Shown here: positions 15,772-24,351 of the stretch, one piece after another
Numbering within the stretch: position 1 is the first letter of the stretch
Layout of the letters: each line of letters opens with the position of its first letter
Assembly (NCBI GenBank): GCA_000435195.1
Contig: FR880216.1
Location: forward strand, 34,032 to 63,035
Source: Clostridium sp. CAG:169
GTDB lineage: Bacteria > Bacillota > Clostridia > Oscillospirales > Ruminococcaceae
Reading direction: 5' to 3'
Length of the DNA: 29,004 nt
Made by a program: the position numbers and the translations under genes
Notes under the pieces: model-generated
The model's database searches: none
The model's input: only the letters and a program-made list of their open reading frames with translations
What the model was told of the DNA's origin: nothing

Positions 15772-17427
15772 TTACTTCTCACTGGTGTGGTACAAATGAT
15801 AAAAATACTGCTGCTTTTCCATCAGCTGTAAAAAGGAGCCTTGCTCCACGATTTTGCCGTGCTGTAAAACGATGATTTCGTCATATTGACACAGAATCTC
15901 TTTGGAATCGGTGTGGGAAACACTGATGATGGAATAGCCCTGGTCGAACAGATGCTGTTCCAACTCTTTTCTGCCATCTATGTCCACCGCGGAAAACGCT
16001 TCATCCAGCAAAAAGAAGGTCGGGTTTCTCAGTATGGTGCGCGCCAACGCAACCCTTTGCTTTTCTCCTCCCGACAGATTATGCACCCTGGTTTCCTCTG
16101 TGCTGTTCATGAACGAAGAAATGTTCAAAATTTCTCCAATCTGCTGTATCCTTTTCGGCGGATACGGTTGATAAAGGGTGATGTTGTCCTGTACCGGCGC
16201 AGTAAACAGATACGGCTCTTGATAATCCATCAGAATATTTCTGCTAAAATCGTTGTTGTCAATCTGCTCTGCCGGTATCCCATCCATCAAAACCAGACCG
16301 GAGTCCGCACAAACATTTCGATTGATGATCTTTAACAGGGTACTTTTTCCACTTCCGTTTTCTCCCACAATCAGGTAGCGTTTTCCCCGCTCGAAAGTCA
16401 GGTTGACCTGATCCAAAATCGGACGTCCTTCTCTGACAACACTGACCTCTCGAAGCTCGATCTTGTCAAGCTGTGACAGATGCCGGTCTCTCGGCGTCCG
16501 GCTGTTCAGCGGGCGGCGAATCATATCGCAGAGCCTTTTCTTGATTGGCATGACCGAATGAATGGTGTTGATGTGGTAAGAAAGGGTTACAATCGGATTG
16601 GCAATCAAATTGGAAATTTGTATAATTGCCAGCAAAGCTCCTACGCTGATTTTACCCACCGCAATCAGGTACACACCTATGATGAGTACCAGAAAGTCGT
16701 TTGAGTAACCAATCACCATGCTGGCAAGATTTGCGTTTTCCTGCACCTTTGTGTACTGGTAATCGGCATGATTTGCCTGTTGTCCCGACACCGTCACGTC
16801 TTCTAAAACCGTCTTTTCCACACAATAGCTTTTCATCAGTGGAATACAACAGATGCTGTCCTTGAGTTTGACATTAAACTGCTTCAAAGTATCTGAAATC
16901 TGCTGTTTTTTCTCCTGCAAAACCTTTTTAAACACGAGGGGAACAATCGCCAGCGCCACCAGATTCAAAACGATGATGCAGGCAATGACCGAATTGATGT
17001 TTGCCAGCGCCAAAAAAGAAAAGATGATAGTCAAGCAAGAATAGATCATGCTTAAAATCGTATCATAGAAATCGCTGCACACCATTGGAATGTCATTATT
17101 AAAGACCGACAAAAGCTCCGCTTCCTTTTCGGAGGACAGCTTTTCATTGTTTTCATAATAAACGCAGTCCAACACCTTTTCACGGTAAAATTGTTTGACT
17201 TGATTCAAATAGCTCTTTTTACTCAATGCCCGTCCTCTGGAGCAGGCAACCAACAGGGTCAAAGCTGCAAACAGAAGGATGAATAATCCCTTGAGCGAAG
17301 AAAACTCACCTGCCGAAAGCCGGTCCAATATCCGCTGTGTCAGCAAAGGATAGACCACATTCGCAGACACATAGCCCAATACAAACAGCTGTATCAGCAA
17401 AAATTTCTTTTGAATCGAAGAACCCAT
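15772..17427 (-). CDS. ABC exporter, fused permease and ATPase
   Basis: 551 residues from the ATG at 17427, set by AGGAGGG at 17440-17434. An earlier in-frame start has no ribosome site. Six membrane helices form the N-terminal half (about 10-300). The ATPase follows: Walker A GENGSGKST (355-363), Q-loop DYQEPYLF, signature LSGGEKQ (451-457), Walker B FFLLDE (471-476) and switch His 505. It is a half transporter expected to work as a dimer. No C39 peptidase domain is present, and no precursor peptide or partner half was found nearby, so the substrate (lipid, drug or peptide) is open. Codon use is AT-richer than in genes to the left, hinting at the start of foreign DNA. Confidence 0.87.
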   Translation of the reverse strand: MGSSIQKKFLLIQLFVLGYVSANVVYPLLTQRILDRLSAGEFSSLKGLFILLFAALTLLVACSRGRALSKKSYLNQVKQFYREKVLDCVYYENNEKLSSEKEAELLSVFNNDIPMVCSDFYDTILSMIYSCLTIIFSFLALANINSVIACIIVLNLVALAIVPLVFKKVLQEKKQQISDTLKQFNVKLKDSICCIPLMKSYCVEKTVLEDVTVSGQQANHADYQYTKVQENANLASMVIGYSNDFLVLIIGVYLIAVGKISVGALLAIIQISNLIANPIVTLSYHINTIHSVMPIKKRLCDMIRRPLNSRTPRDRHLSQLDKIELREVSVVREGRPILDQVNLTFERGKRYLIVGENGSGKSTLLKIINRNVCADSGLVLMDGIPAEQIDNNDFSRNILMDYQEPYLFTAPVQDNITLYQPYPPKRIQQIGEILNISSFMNSTEETRVHNLSGGEKQRVALARTILRNPTFFLLDEAFSAVDIDGRKELEQHLFDQGYSIISVSHTDSKEILCQYDEIIVLQHGKIVEQGSFLQLMEKQQYFYHLYHTSEK

Positions 17428-17489
17428 ATTCTTCCCTCCTGTGCGTATCCTCTCTACGCATACAAAACACACTATATCTTTGGATATAC

Positions 17490-17518
17490 AAAAAGCCTTC
17501 CCATAAGGAAGGCTTTTT
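17490..17518. terminator. Hairpin with A and T flanks upstream of the ABC exporter
   Basis: AAAAAGCCTTCC (17490-17501) pairs exactly with GGAAGGCTTTTT (17507-17518) around CATAA. It can terminate either strand. On the minus strand it lies upstream of the ABC gene, so it isolates that gene from upstream transcription or acts as an attenuator. Confidence 0.75.
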
Positions 17519-17524
17519 GGCAGA

Positions 17525-17700
17525 TATAAACCCCGAAAGGGAAATTATCTCTTGGGTAAGTGAGATTAGCGCTTGGAGAACTTCAAGGACTTGGCGCTGC
17601 CCCTGCCAAACACCCGGTGATTTCTTCGCTTTCCACCTGATTTTTGGCTTAATACTGCGGTTTTTCTACACATCAGATTCTAATTTTTATCCTCGTGCAT
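17525..17700. other. Structured non-coding element, candidate dispersed repeat or RNA
   Basis: Three small hairpins stand in series: CCC-CGAAA-GGG (near 17531-17541), ATCTC/GAGAT (17547-17566) and AGCGC/GCGCT (17568-17598). Both strands have stop-poor frames, but none has a ribosome site or recognised family, so coding is unlikely. With the hairpin at 17490-17518 it fills most of the gap between core DNA and the defence island. Strand and function are unknown. Confidence 0.35.
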
Positions 17701-17923
17701 GACGCACGAAAAGCAGGTTTTGCTCCTTATGTGTGCCTTGCGTATCGCTGCCCAGGGCGACGCAGGACAACAGTACGGAAAGAAACTTGGTTGCTGTTCT
17801 CGTCATCGCCTCAATTTTTTCAACGATGCGCTTCAAGTGTATTAGTGCACGTAAGTATAGTATAACACAATGCACAGGCATGGTTACTTCAATTCCAGTA
17901 GCCATGCCTTTTTCATAAGTCAA
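17687..17923 (-). other. Short open frame of unknown status at the island boundary
   Basis: A 78-codon minus-strand frame with internal MTRTATKFLSVLLSCVALGS, which has signal-peptide-like hydrophobicity. There is no good ribosome site and a terminator-like stem overlaps its start. It may be a remnant or a repeated junction sequence rather than a gene. Confidence 0.2.
17876..17913 (+). terminator. Terminator-like hairpin at the island's left edge
   Basis: AGGCATGGTTACT (17876-17888) pairs with AGTAGCCATGCCT (17897-17909) with one G-U pair, followed by five T on the plus strand. No plus-strand gene precedes it, so it may mark a lost gene or an untranslated RNA. Confidence 0.45.
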
Positions 17924-17950
17924 CCTATTATCTATATACCAAAAAGTTTT

Positions 17951-18610
17951 CTAATTGTCATTTTTCTTTTCTATGGGATAGCACACTGAAAAATCATGAG
18001 AGCTAAATGTTACGAAAAGTTTTTCTTCAATCATTCGATTTAAAGGCTCTCTGGAGAACACCTTGATTTCAAAAGATGTCGCCTTTTCGCCACTGTTAAT
18101 CGTCGGTAAGGTCTTTTCGTACAAAATGGAAAATGATTTGTATCCTAATATATTTAATACTGGATTTACAAAATACATTTCATTCGCAATATAAACCCAG
18201 ATAATTAGTATCAGTAAAAAAACAAAAATCAAAATATCCCTAAGTTTAGTTGGATCAACGCCAAAAAAGGAAATTACAAATAAAGAAAAGTAGGTAAAAT
18301 AATAGTCTGCTGTAATATTTTCTGTTTTTTTCAAAATTACAGTTTCTTTCGATAGTCTTTTTGCCTTTAAAAAACTAGATTGAAATCGAAGAATACCAAC
18401 GACACTGGTCATCAACAGTAACAGCCATACCGCAAGCATACTGGCATTAAACCAAAAAATATTAGATTGGCCTTTTAATAGCGGCAGCAGCTCCTTATTT
18501 TCTACAGCTGAAAATGCGCATATAGCAGCACAAAGATTCTCTGCTCCGAATATTAGAAACAACGGTAGGAAACAGCTTAATGCCAATGAGAACTTTACGG
18601 GCTTACTCAT
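17951..18610 (-). CDS. kwaA: Kiwa anti-phage system membrane protein KwaA
   Basis: 219 residues with four membrane helices: near 8-32, 50-74, 103-120 and 124-148. A C-terminal soluble part includes ILGYKSFSILYEKTLPT. Kiwa is a two-protein defence system of a four-helix membrane protein (KwaA) and a DUF4868 protein (KwaB). The assignment rests on topology, size and the adjacent kwaB, because KwaA sequences vary greatly. Its ATG lies inside the end of kwaB (eight-base overlap, ATGAGTAA), showing coupled translation. In Kiwa the membrane protein is thought to sense phage at the envelope and license KwaB. Confidence 0.75.
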   Translation of the reverse strand: MSKPVKFSLALSCFLPLFLIFGAENLCAAICAFSAVENKELLPLLKGQSNIFWFNASMLAVWLLLLMTSVVGILRFQSSFLKAKRLSKETVILKKTENITADYYFTYFSLFVISFFGVDPTKLRDILIFVFLLILIIWVYIANEMYFVNPVLNILGYKSFSILYEKTLPTINSGEKATSFEIKVFSREPLNRMIEEKLFVTFSSHDFSVCYPIEKKNDN

Positions 18611-19526
18611 TTTCCATCAATCCATTCAATTCCTTGGTAATCAAATCTAAGTTGATACGTCCACACAAGATTCCCATAACTGTTTTAAATGAGTTCTCGT
18701 CTATAACTATTTTATCATCTTCAGTATACGATATAAAGGATAGCTCGGGACGACTTTCTATTTGAGCTCGAATATATTGTGGAGTGAATTGTTTAATTTT
18801 TTCGAGACGTCCCTGTAGTACAATCTTTGCCATGGCATTTTTTTGTCGAACGGATTTGCCCAAAAATCCCATAAATGCGTCACCGTCACCGATAAAATCT
18901 AACTCTCGAATTTCTGGTTCGCTCGCCGCCACCTGATTATTAACAACCTCATCAAATCTGAAAATTTTGTTAAAATTTTTTTCATTAATTATATAGCAGC
19001 GCTGGCCTGAAATGACAGCATCGACCCAGGGAGTGAGAGCAAGAATCTCACCTTTTTCTTCGTGGAATCTTCCTGTAGGCCTTTTCGTAAATCGAACATT
19101 GTTGCTGTACCAAGCTGCAACATTTCGATATGTAGTAAAGAAAAACACATGTTCGCCATTATCAAATTCAATGTCCATCAATATGGTATTTCCTTTGCAA
19201 TTATAATCATCAACCGTAATCTCTGCCCGATCCACATTTTGTATTTCATTCCGTGCGGATTTCATTGCCGGCCAAAGTGTGAGAGTTTCTGTATCAATGA
19301 CCTGTAACGTGTTTCTTTCGATGGAGTTCGGAATATATGGGACAAACTCGTTTTCCTCCATAATGTCCGACAGTGTGCCAAAGTATTTTGTAAGAAGAAC
19401 ACTACTTATCTCCTCTGGAAACACTTTCATAGAACTCGGCTTACTATTTTTAAAAACAAACAAATTGGCATTAATTACCTCGTCCCTTTTTTCAAGGATA
19501 TGCCTGAAATCTTCTGTGTATGTCAT
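18603..19526 (-). CDS. kwaB: Kiwa anti-phage system protein KwaB (DUF4868)
   Basis: 307 residues, soluble. The C-terminal half carries family features: VISGQRCYIINEKNFNKIF, FIGDGDAFMGFLGKSVRQKN and the helix-rich tail with MAKIVLQGRLEKI. The pattern is that of DUF4868, the domain of KwaB, which in the described system binds DNA and acts on phage replication with KwaA. The direct neighbour with four membrane helices supports the call. The order here is kwaB first, then kwaA, with coupled translation. AGGAG lies 13 bases from the ATG at 19526, an unusually long gap. The AbiTii gene ends 97 bases upstream. Confidence 0.8.
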   Translation of the reverse strand: MTYTEDFRHILEKRDEVINANLFVFKNSKPSSMKVFPEEISSVLLTKYFGTLSDIMEENEFVPYIPNSIERNTLQVIDTETLTLWPAMKSARNEIQNVDRAEITVDDYNCKGNTILMDIEFDNGEHVFFFTTYRNVAAWYSNNVRFTKRPTGRFHEEKGEILALTPWVDAVISGQRCYIINEKNFNKIFRFDEVVNNQVAASEPEIRELDFIGDGDAFMGFLGKSVRQKNAMAKIVLQGRLEKIKQFTPQYIRAQIESRPELSFISYTEDDKIVIDENSFKTVMGILCGRINLDLITKELNGLMENE

Positions 19527-19623
19527 ACTCTATATTTATCTCCTGATAATGGACATCATTTTCTTAAACATTAGTTTACTCAGTAATACAACAAAGGTGC
19601 GATCGCATACTTTGTAAAACTTC

Positions 19624-20511
19624 TTACTGCAAATATTGTACAATCAACGCTCCTGCAATATTCGCTCCTGCTCCGATCAGGAAATCTTTCAAGCCGCTTA
19701 AGGTTGCTCTAATAACTCCGGGCTTTGCCTGTGCGGCAATTTTCGATTCAGATTCAGAAATCAATTCTTCTGCGATTTCTCGGTCTTCTTCGGACATCTG
19801 TTCATCTTGAATTGCTTTTTTAATTTGTCGGATCAAATCCGATGCCTGCTCATAGTTAAAAGAAAGGGAGTTGCGATCACCTGAAACAACCTGAGACCGC
19901 TTTATGTTACCATTTACAACGGTTCCGTAATAATTGTTAATGGTCTGAGGTACCTTTTGAGCCATAGCTGTTTCCTCCTGACTAAATCGCATGCCTTCAC
20001 CTAAAACACCTTCACTCTCTAGGCGAATAGTCCATTCAAGCAAGCAGTTTTGTACTTGGTCAACAATAGCTTTTAGAATATGGGCACTAACGTGTAATGA
20101 ATAATTAGTTGGAAATGGAGAAGAGCACATTTTATCAATCGTACGTTCTATATCTCCCGGATAACTTAGCAAGACATGTCCCTCAGACGTTTTATATAAC
20201 TCCAGGATTTCACTTATTGAATTTCCTAGAAGTCTAGTACACAACAAACTCTGGAACTCACTATCTTGAAAAACCACGGGAATCCATCCATGGTATGGGT
20301 TCCACGCTTTCAAAAGGCCGTTAACTTTACGATACTCAGGTATATTATCTTGATTCTCACCAGCGTACCCATTTAATTCGTGCATAATCCAAGTATCAAA
20401 TTCTTTCAATTTTAACTTTGATGCAATCAAATGCGCTTTTCTCAGCGCATTTAAAACATCACAGTCTGGATTCAGCACTTCTTTCTGCAAACCCAAAACT
20501 ATACTGCTCAT
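19624..20511 (-). CDS. AbiTii-domain protein (abortive infection type)
   Basis: 295 residues. The first 190 match AbiTii: SSIVLGLQKEVLN, ALRKAHLIASKLKLKEFDTW, HELNGYAGE, IPEYRKVNG and AWNPYHGWIPV. The middle is a polar Asn-rich stretch (PQTINNYYGTVVNGNI) typical of the family. A charged helix and a Gly/Ala-rich hydrophobic end (GLKDFLIGAGANIAGALIVQ) follow, which could insert in or touch the membrane. AbiTii proteins occur in defence islands and are named after a lactococcal abortive-infection protein; the biochemical activity is not known. GAGGTG lies five bases before the ATG. It may be co-transcribed with Kiwa downstream. Confidence 0.8.
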   Translation of the reverse strand: MSSIVLGLQKEVLNPDCDVLNALRKAHLIASKLKLKEFDTWIMHELNGYAGENQDNIPEYRKVNGLLKAWNPYHGWIPVVFQDSEFQSLLCTRLLGNSISEILELYKTSEGHVLLSYPGDIERTIDKMCSSPFPTNYSLHVSAHILKAIVDQVQNCLLEWTIRLESEGVLGEGMRFSQEETAMAQKVPQTINNYYGTVVNGNIKRSQVVSGDRNSLSFNYEQASDLIRQIKKAIQDEQMSEEDREIAEELISESESKIAAQAKPGVIRATLSGLKDFLIGAGANIAGALIVQYLQ

Positions 20512-20617
20512 CTTATCACCTCATTTCACCCATGCCTGTTTACTCATTAGTATGGTTAAAAACTTTTACAGAATTTTATCAGCAGTATTTACAAGGATTC
20601 TTTGTTGAACAGATAAC

Positions 20618-21726
20618 TTATTCCTGTGCTCCCTTTTTCAGATTACAATCCCGGCAAAGCATTTGACAGTTATCAGGCGTCGTCTTGCCGCCTTTGCTCC
20701 ACGGTGTAATATGATCAGCGTGCATCTGTTCAAACTCAAATTCTTCACCACAAATAGCACACTTATGTCCCTGCTTCTCGTAAGCAGCCAGAGCATCTCG
20801 ACGGTCAAAAGCACGGATTGACAGTTTCTTTTCTTCGCCAGTCAACGGGGACTCATAAATACCGGATTTTTTGGTCACATCTTCATCGCCCATGAGTCGC
20901 TGAATTTCCGTCTCCAACCTCTTGGGGCCAAGGTCTGTCCGCTTGCCGTGCTGATTGTAGAAAAGGCCCCACGGAAGCCCCTTCATTTCTTTGCGCTTTT
21001 TCGGAAAAATCGCTTGTACCCAGTCGATCACAGAGCGGAAATAGTTCCACAACTGCACCGCACTGGGGTCATTCTGATGTTCAGCCATGTACGCTTCAAT
21101 GGTTTTTCCTTCGGCGCTGGCCGCCCAGAAAATGGCCGTTTCAAGGTATTCCTGACGGATAGAAGCGCCTTTCAGATAATTGCCAGCCAGCGTACCTGCT
21201 GCGCAGCCGGTCTTAGAGAAATACCGCTTTGCGTCAGAAGTCCAGCTGCCGGCATAAACGGCGTTCCGCAACTCCTGATCAGTCAATCTTCGCCTGCAAT
21301 GTTGATAATACGGAACCATTCCAGCTTTTCACTGTCCGTACCATCACACACATATACAAATAGAGGATAGTCAAGAATCTGCTGCTTCTTGTCGGCTGGC
21401 AGGTTATAAAAATACTTATCATCCACAGAGAAAGAGCCGTCCACGTATTCACAGAGAGAGATTGTGCGCTGCTGGCCGTCCAGCACCTCGAACCCATCGG
21501 AACCGTTCTCTTTCTTTACCTTACACCAATACATCACGTTGAGCGGCAAGCCCTTCATGACGGTGCGAATGACCTCATCACGCTGAGCGTCTTTGTAGAC
21601 AAATTCACGCTGATATTTGGGCCTTATATCCAGGCGCTCATCGTATCCACCGACACCTTCTTCTGCGTCGTTAAAGTAGCCCTCGCAGACTTCACCAACA
21701 GTCACTTTTAACTCATTGATTTACAT
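20618..21726 (-). pseudogene. DUF262-HNH endonuclease, broken by a stop and a frameshift
   Basis: Two pieces make one protein. Piece 1 (21283-21705) is DUF262: LDIRPKYQREFVYKDAQRDE, GLPLNVMYW and the DGQQRT motif that in GmrS-like proteins handles NTP. Piece 2 (20618 to about 21290) continues LTDQELRNAVYAG and ends in an HNH nuclease: CAICGEEFEFEQMHADHITP, then CQMLCRDCNLKKG. The join GAAGATTGACTG lacks one base (expected GAAGAATTGACTG) near 21286-21291, so piece 1 ends in INIAGED then TGA. The best ATG (21724-21726, behind GAGGTGG) is followed at once by TAA and then by in-frame INELKVTVGEV. DUF262-HNH proteins cut foreign, often modified, DNA. Inactive as read, unless the lesions are sequence errors or are bypassed. 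Confidence 0.8.
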
Positions 21727-21727
21727 A

Positions 21728-21916
21728 TTATTCCACCTCTTTCGGCAGTTCTGGGTGTTTGTTGCGAATAAGTAATCTCGCATATGTTGATTTCAGGGTT
21801 CCATCGGAAAGTCTGATAGCTCCACGACGATTGCAGTCACCATAATTTGCCCCATCCTCTTTAGAATAAACTCTTGTCGTAAGCCCATATGGATTATTTC
21901 GATCGATCCCTGTAAT
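21728..21916 (-). pseudogene. 3' remnant of an unidentified gene
   Basis: A 62-codon open frame bounded upstream by TAA, with no start codon. It reads like a true protein end: GIDRNNPYGLTTRVYSKED, then RRGAIRLSDGTLKSTYARLL and KHPELPKEVE. Its stop sits just before the DUF262 start, and its last codons hold that gene's ribosome site, so the two were once an operon. The family was not recognised. Confidence 0.45.
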
Positions 21917-21978
21917 TTAATCTTAAACAGATTTGCTGATGGGATTTAGCACAGATTATTTATATTGTTTTCATTATT

Positions 21979-22006
21979 CAGGTAGCACAGGCTATCTGAT
22001 TTTTTG
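21979..22006 (+). terminator. Terminator-like hairpin between the HEPN gene and the remnant
   Basis: CAGGTAGC (21979-21986) pairs with GCTATCTG (21991-21998) with one G-U pair, followed by ATTTTTTG. The orientation is plus, yet the genes on both sides are minus, so the transcript it would end is unknown. Confidence 0.35.
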
Positions 22007-22047
22007 TTGCCAAGATGTTGCCAGCATTCAAAAAGATTTAGAAGCTT

Positions 22048-23493
22048 TTATATGGCAAAGTTGCAATGAAACAGTTCGTTGATTGACTTCTGAATATTTT
22101 TATCATCTACGCCACAAATTTTCAACTGAATGGCATAAATAATCCGCTCCAAGAATATCAAATCCAAAAGTGATAAACCTATGAAATCTTTGTCCAAATC
22201 TCCATGTGCAAAATGATTTCTCTGATCTGCAAGTCGTGAACCCATCTTGCTGTAATCTAATTCCTCATTGTTGTAACTATACAACTGGCGTCCAAATGCA
22301 TTAAGTATTTCGCCATAATCATTCCCAATTTTTTCAATCTTGTTTGCCAGACTTGGACTGCGTTTTACAGATTTTAATAGAGATTTGTAAATCTCCTTTG
22401 CTTTTCCTTTACTGTCTGAAATTAACTGTTCTAATTTTCCAGTAACCTCTGTTTCTGCCGCTAAACGTTGTGTACTCTTGGGAATCCCATCCGGATACAA
22501 TCTGTTAAATTCCCATTCAAAGGCAGCTGTAATCATAACGAAACGTGCTGCATCAATGTGTTGCCCTGTTGCGTAGGATTCAGGCAAATTTCGCAAATAT
22601 ATCTCATTATCGGCGATATTTGATAAAAGCTCACCTTCATGTCCTGCTATATGTATCTGTTTAATATAACGCCCATCTTTCAATGTTTTAGTATCAATGT
22701 CATTAGGTTTTTCACCAAAAACATACATCGCTGCAAAGAGTTCGTGTTTGCCATCTTCACATGGAGCTGCTAAATTCACTTCACTAAAATGAACATCTTT
22801 TCGATAGCAAAGAAACTGGATAAACTGTTTTGCTATATACCAAAGTTGCAGAATAAAGCGGTAATCATCTGTTGCATCGAGTTCAAATAGCATATTCGAA
22901 GAAAGTTTCATTGGCGGCTCCCAGTTTTTTGTACTCATTGTGCGAGAGACTCCAAAAGAAACTGATACAGACTTAGAATCAACAGTAAATTCCTGTTTCT
23001 GCGTTGTTGTACAATCAAAATCTCTTGTTTTCACTTCAAAAGTTCCGGAATTCACAAAAGAATCCGGAACAATAGTATACTCAATGGCTTGACTTGTTGG
23101 ATGAATACCGTTAATTTCGGGCCCAGTAAAAGCAATACGGTCAATCTTATCTCTTTCATATTTACATATGATATATGCTTCTAAAGCGATAAGTAAAACA
23201 GAATTTTGATGTGCAATATATGAGCCTTTCTTTGGTAGAAAAACAATTTTTTGATTGGTTTCGTTGCATCTTCCGATTATAACATCTTGTTCCATACGAG
23301 GGGGATCGCCCCATGTGTAGGTCCCCTGCACAATTTCTTTCATGCCGAACTTCCACATATCATTACGCTTTTCAGTAGATTCCGGAATCATCCTGAGGGT
23401 TTCTCCTGAAAAAACAAACTGATAATTTTCGTCTTCATATTTTAGGAAACCTGTATAAACGCTGTCTTCGAAATCGGTGATTTTGATATTCAT
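22048..23493 (-). CDS. HEPN-domain protein, ApeA-like abortive infection factor
   Basis: 481 residues from the ATG at 23493 (AGGTG nine bases upstream); an upstream GTG overlaps that site. The N-terminal about 300 residues are beta-rich and unlike common domains, resembling the N-terminal region of ApeA-type proteins. The C-terminal helical domain holds QRNHFAHGD: R425 and H430 form the Rx4H catalytic motif of HEPN ribonucleases. ApeA-like proteins are single-gene phage defence factors, thought to cut RNA on infection. The residue before H430 (Ala) and the Asn after R425 fit active HEPN motifs. It is divergent from the XRE regulator gene, 105 bases apart. Confidence 0.72.
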   Translation of the reverse strand: MNIKITDFEDSVYTGFLKYEDENYQFVFSGETLRMIPESTEKRNDMWKFGMKEIVQGTYTWGDPPRMEQDVIIGRCNETNQKIVFLPKKGSYIAHQNSVLLIALEAYIICKYERDKIDRIAFTGPEINGIHPTSQAIEYTIVPDSFVNSGTFEVKTRDFDCTTTQKQEFTVDSKSVSVSFGVSRTMSTKNWEPPMKLSSNMLFELDATDDYRFILQLWYIAKQFIQFLCYRKDVHFSEVNLAAPCEDGKHELFAAMYVFGEKPNDIDTKTLKDGRYIKQIHIAGHEGELLSNIADNEIYLRNLPESYATGQHIDAARFVMITAAFEWEFNRLYPDGIPKSTQRLAAETEVTGKLEQLISDSKGKAKEIYKSLLKSVKRSPSLANKIEKIGNDYGEILNAFGRQLYSYNNEELDYSKMGSRLADQRNHFAHGDLDKDFIGLSLLDLIFLERIIYAIQLKICGVDDKNIQKSINELFHCNFAI

Positions 23494-23598
23494 AGGAATT
23501 TGCACCTCGTTTCCTTTTATATTTCCGCCTTTCGATACTTATTGCATGTAGACTTATTGTATTCATCATTATATCATAAAAGATGGAGGATTATAACT

Positions 23599-23808
23599 AT
23601 GGATATTGTAAAAGTTTTTGGTTCTAACCTGAAGAAGTACAGAACCGCAATGGGTATATCTCAAGAGGCTTTTGCAGATAAATGTGGTATGCACCGGACT
23701 TATATCAGCGCAATCGAATGTTATCGCAGAAGTATCTCTCTTGAAAACATCCAACGCATTGCTGATGCGCTTGGAATTGAAACATATAAATTGTTTTTGG
23801 AGGATTAA
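23599..23808 (+). CDS. XRE-family regulator, controller (C protein)-like
   Basis: 69 residues, one helix-turn-helix: FGSNLKKYRTAMGISQEAFA, then MHRTYISAIECYRRSISLEN and IQRIADALGIETYKLFL. GGAGG (23585-23589) is nine bases from the ATG. The size and the RTYIS-IE-RRS-SL-N pattern match controller proteins of restriction-modification systems, which time nuclease expression. It is three bases upstream of the 178-residue unknown gene and faces the HEPN gene across a shared promoter region. No clear C-box (GACT-N-AGTC) was found, so the target may be the HEPN promoter instead. Confidence 0.85.
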   Translation: MDIVKVFGSNLKKYRTAMGISQEAFADKCGMHRTYISAIECYRRSISLENIQRIADALGIETYKLFLED

Positions 23809-23811
23809 ACC

Positions 23812-24348
23812 ATGCCTACTTACACTTGCGATTATAGATTACCGTCTGGTAATCGCTCTCAAAAGAGACAAGCTCTTATTTCCTGTTTCTTGAATGAAGA
23901 AGCCGGAATTGGCAGAGGTGATGATGCCTCTCGTTACCAGTACAATGTTGAGTCATACGGTGATTATGGAATCTTTTTGAAGCGTCCAACACAGCTTAAT
24001 AAGGGATTCGATTTCACAGTAAATGTGCAGGGTATGTACTTCAAAAAGAATCGAAGATACAGCAATCCCAGCCACAATGATATTTTTGAAGCTTTGATTT
24101 GCTGCAGAAATGAGTGCCCCGATGAATATGATGCTGTCAGAGATGCGATTGTCTCCATTTACGAATGCGACGACATTGATTTATCGCATATCAACGCATA
24201 TTTCCTCGACTTTGAAGGTACCGCACACCCAATTCAAATCATTCTGTTAGCTATTAAATGGTTGTTTATGGAACAGGACTGCGCTTATTGGAACTATTCT
24301 GGTCGCAGAATGCTTTTTGAAGGACTTTCTGAGTCTGGATTAGTCTGA
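23812..24348 (+). CDS. Unknown 178-residue protein paired with the XRE regulator
   Basis: Not recognised. The protein is soluble, acidic and aromatic-rich, with no signal peptide or membrane helix. Features include ESYGDYGIFLKRPTQLNKGF, an FTVNVQGMYFKKNRR stretch, a Cys-containing helix LICCRNECPDEYDA, and a hydrophobic C-terminal helix IQIILLAIKWLFMEQDC. There is no catalytic motif I can name. It starts three bases after the XRE stop, so the two are one operon. Its stop is three bases from the stop of the convergent methyltransferase gene. Position suggests a regulatory or accessory role in restriction-modification, or an antitoxin-like role; both are inference. Confidence 0.65.
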   Translation: MPTYTCDYRLPSGNRSQKRQALISCFLNEEAGIGRGDDASRYQYNVESYGDYGIFLKRPTQLNKGFDFTVNVQGMYFKKNRRYSNPSHNDIFEALICCRNECPDEYDAVRDAIVSIYECDDIDLSHINAYFLDFEGTAHPIQIILLAIKWLFMEQDCAYWNYSGRRMLFEGLSESGLV

Positions 24349-24351
24349 TCC

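Noticed and set aside
17337..17702. 121-codon plus-strand frame
   Set aside because: It runs through the ABC exporter's start, a hairpin and the structured element with no ribosome site.
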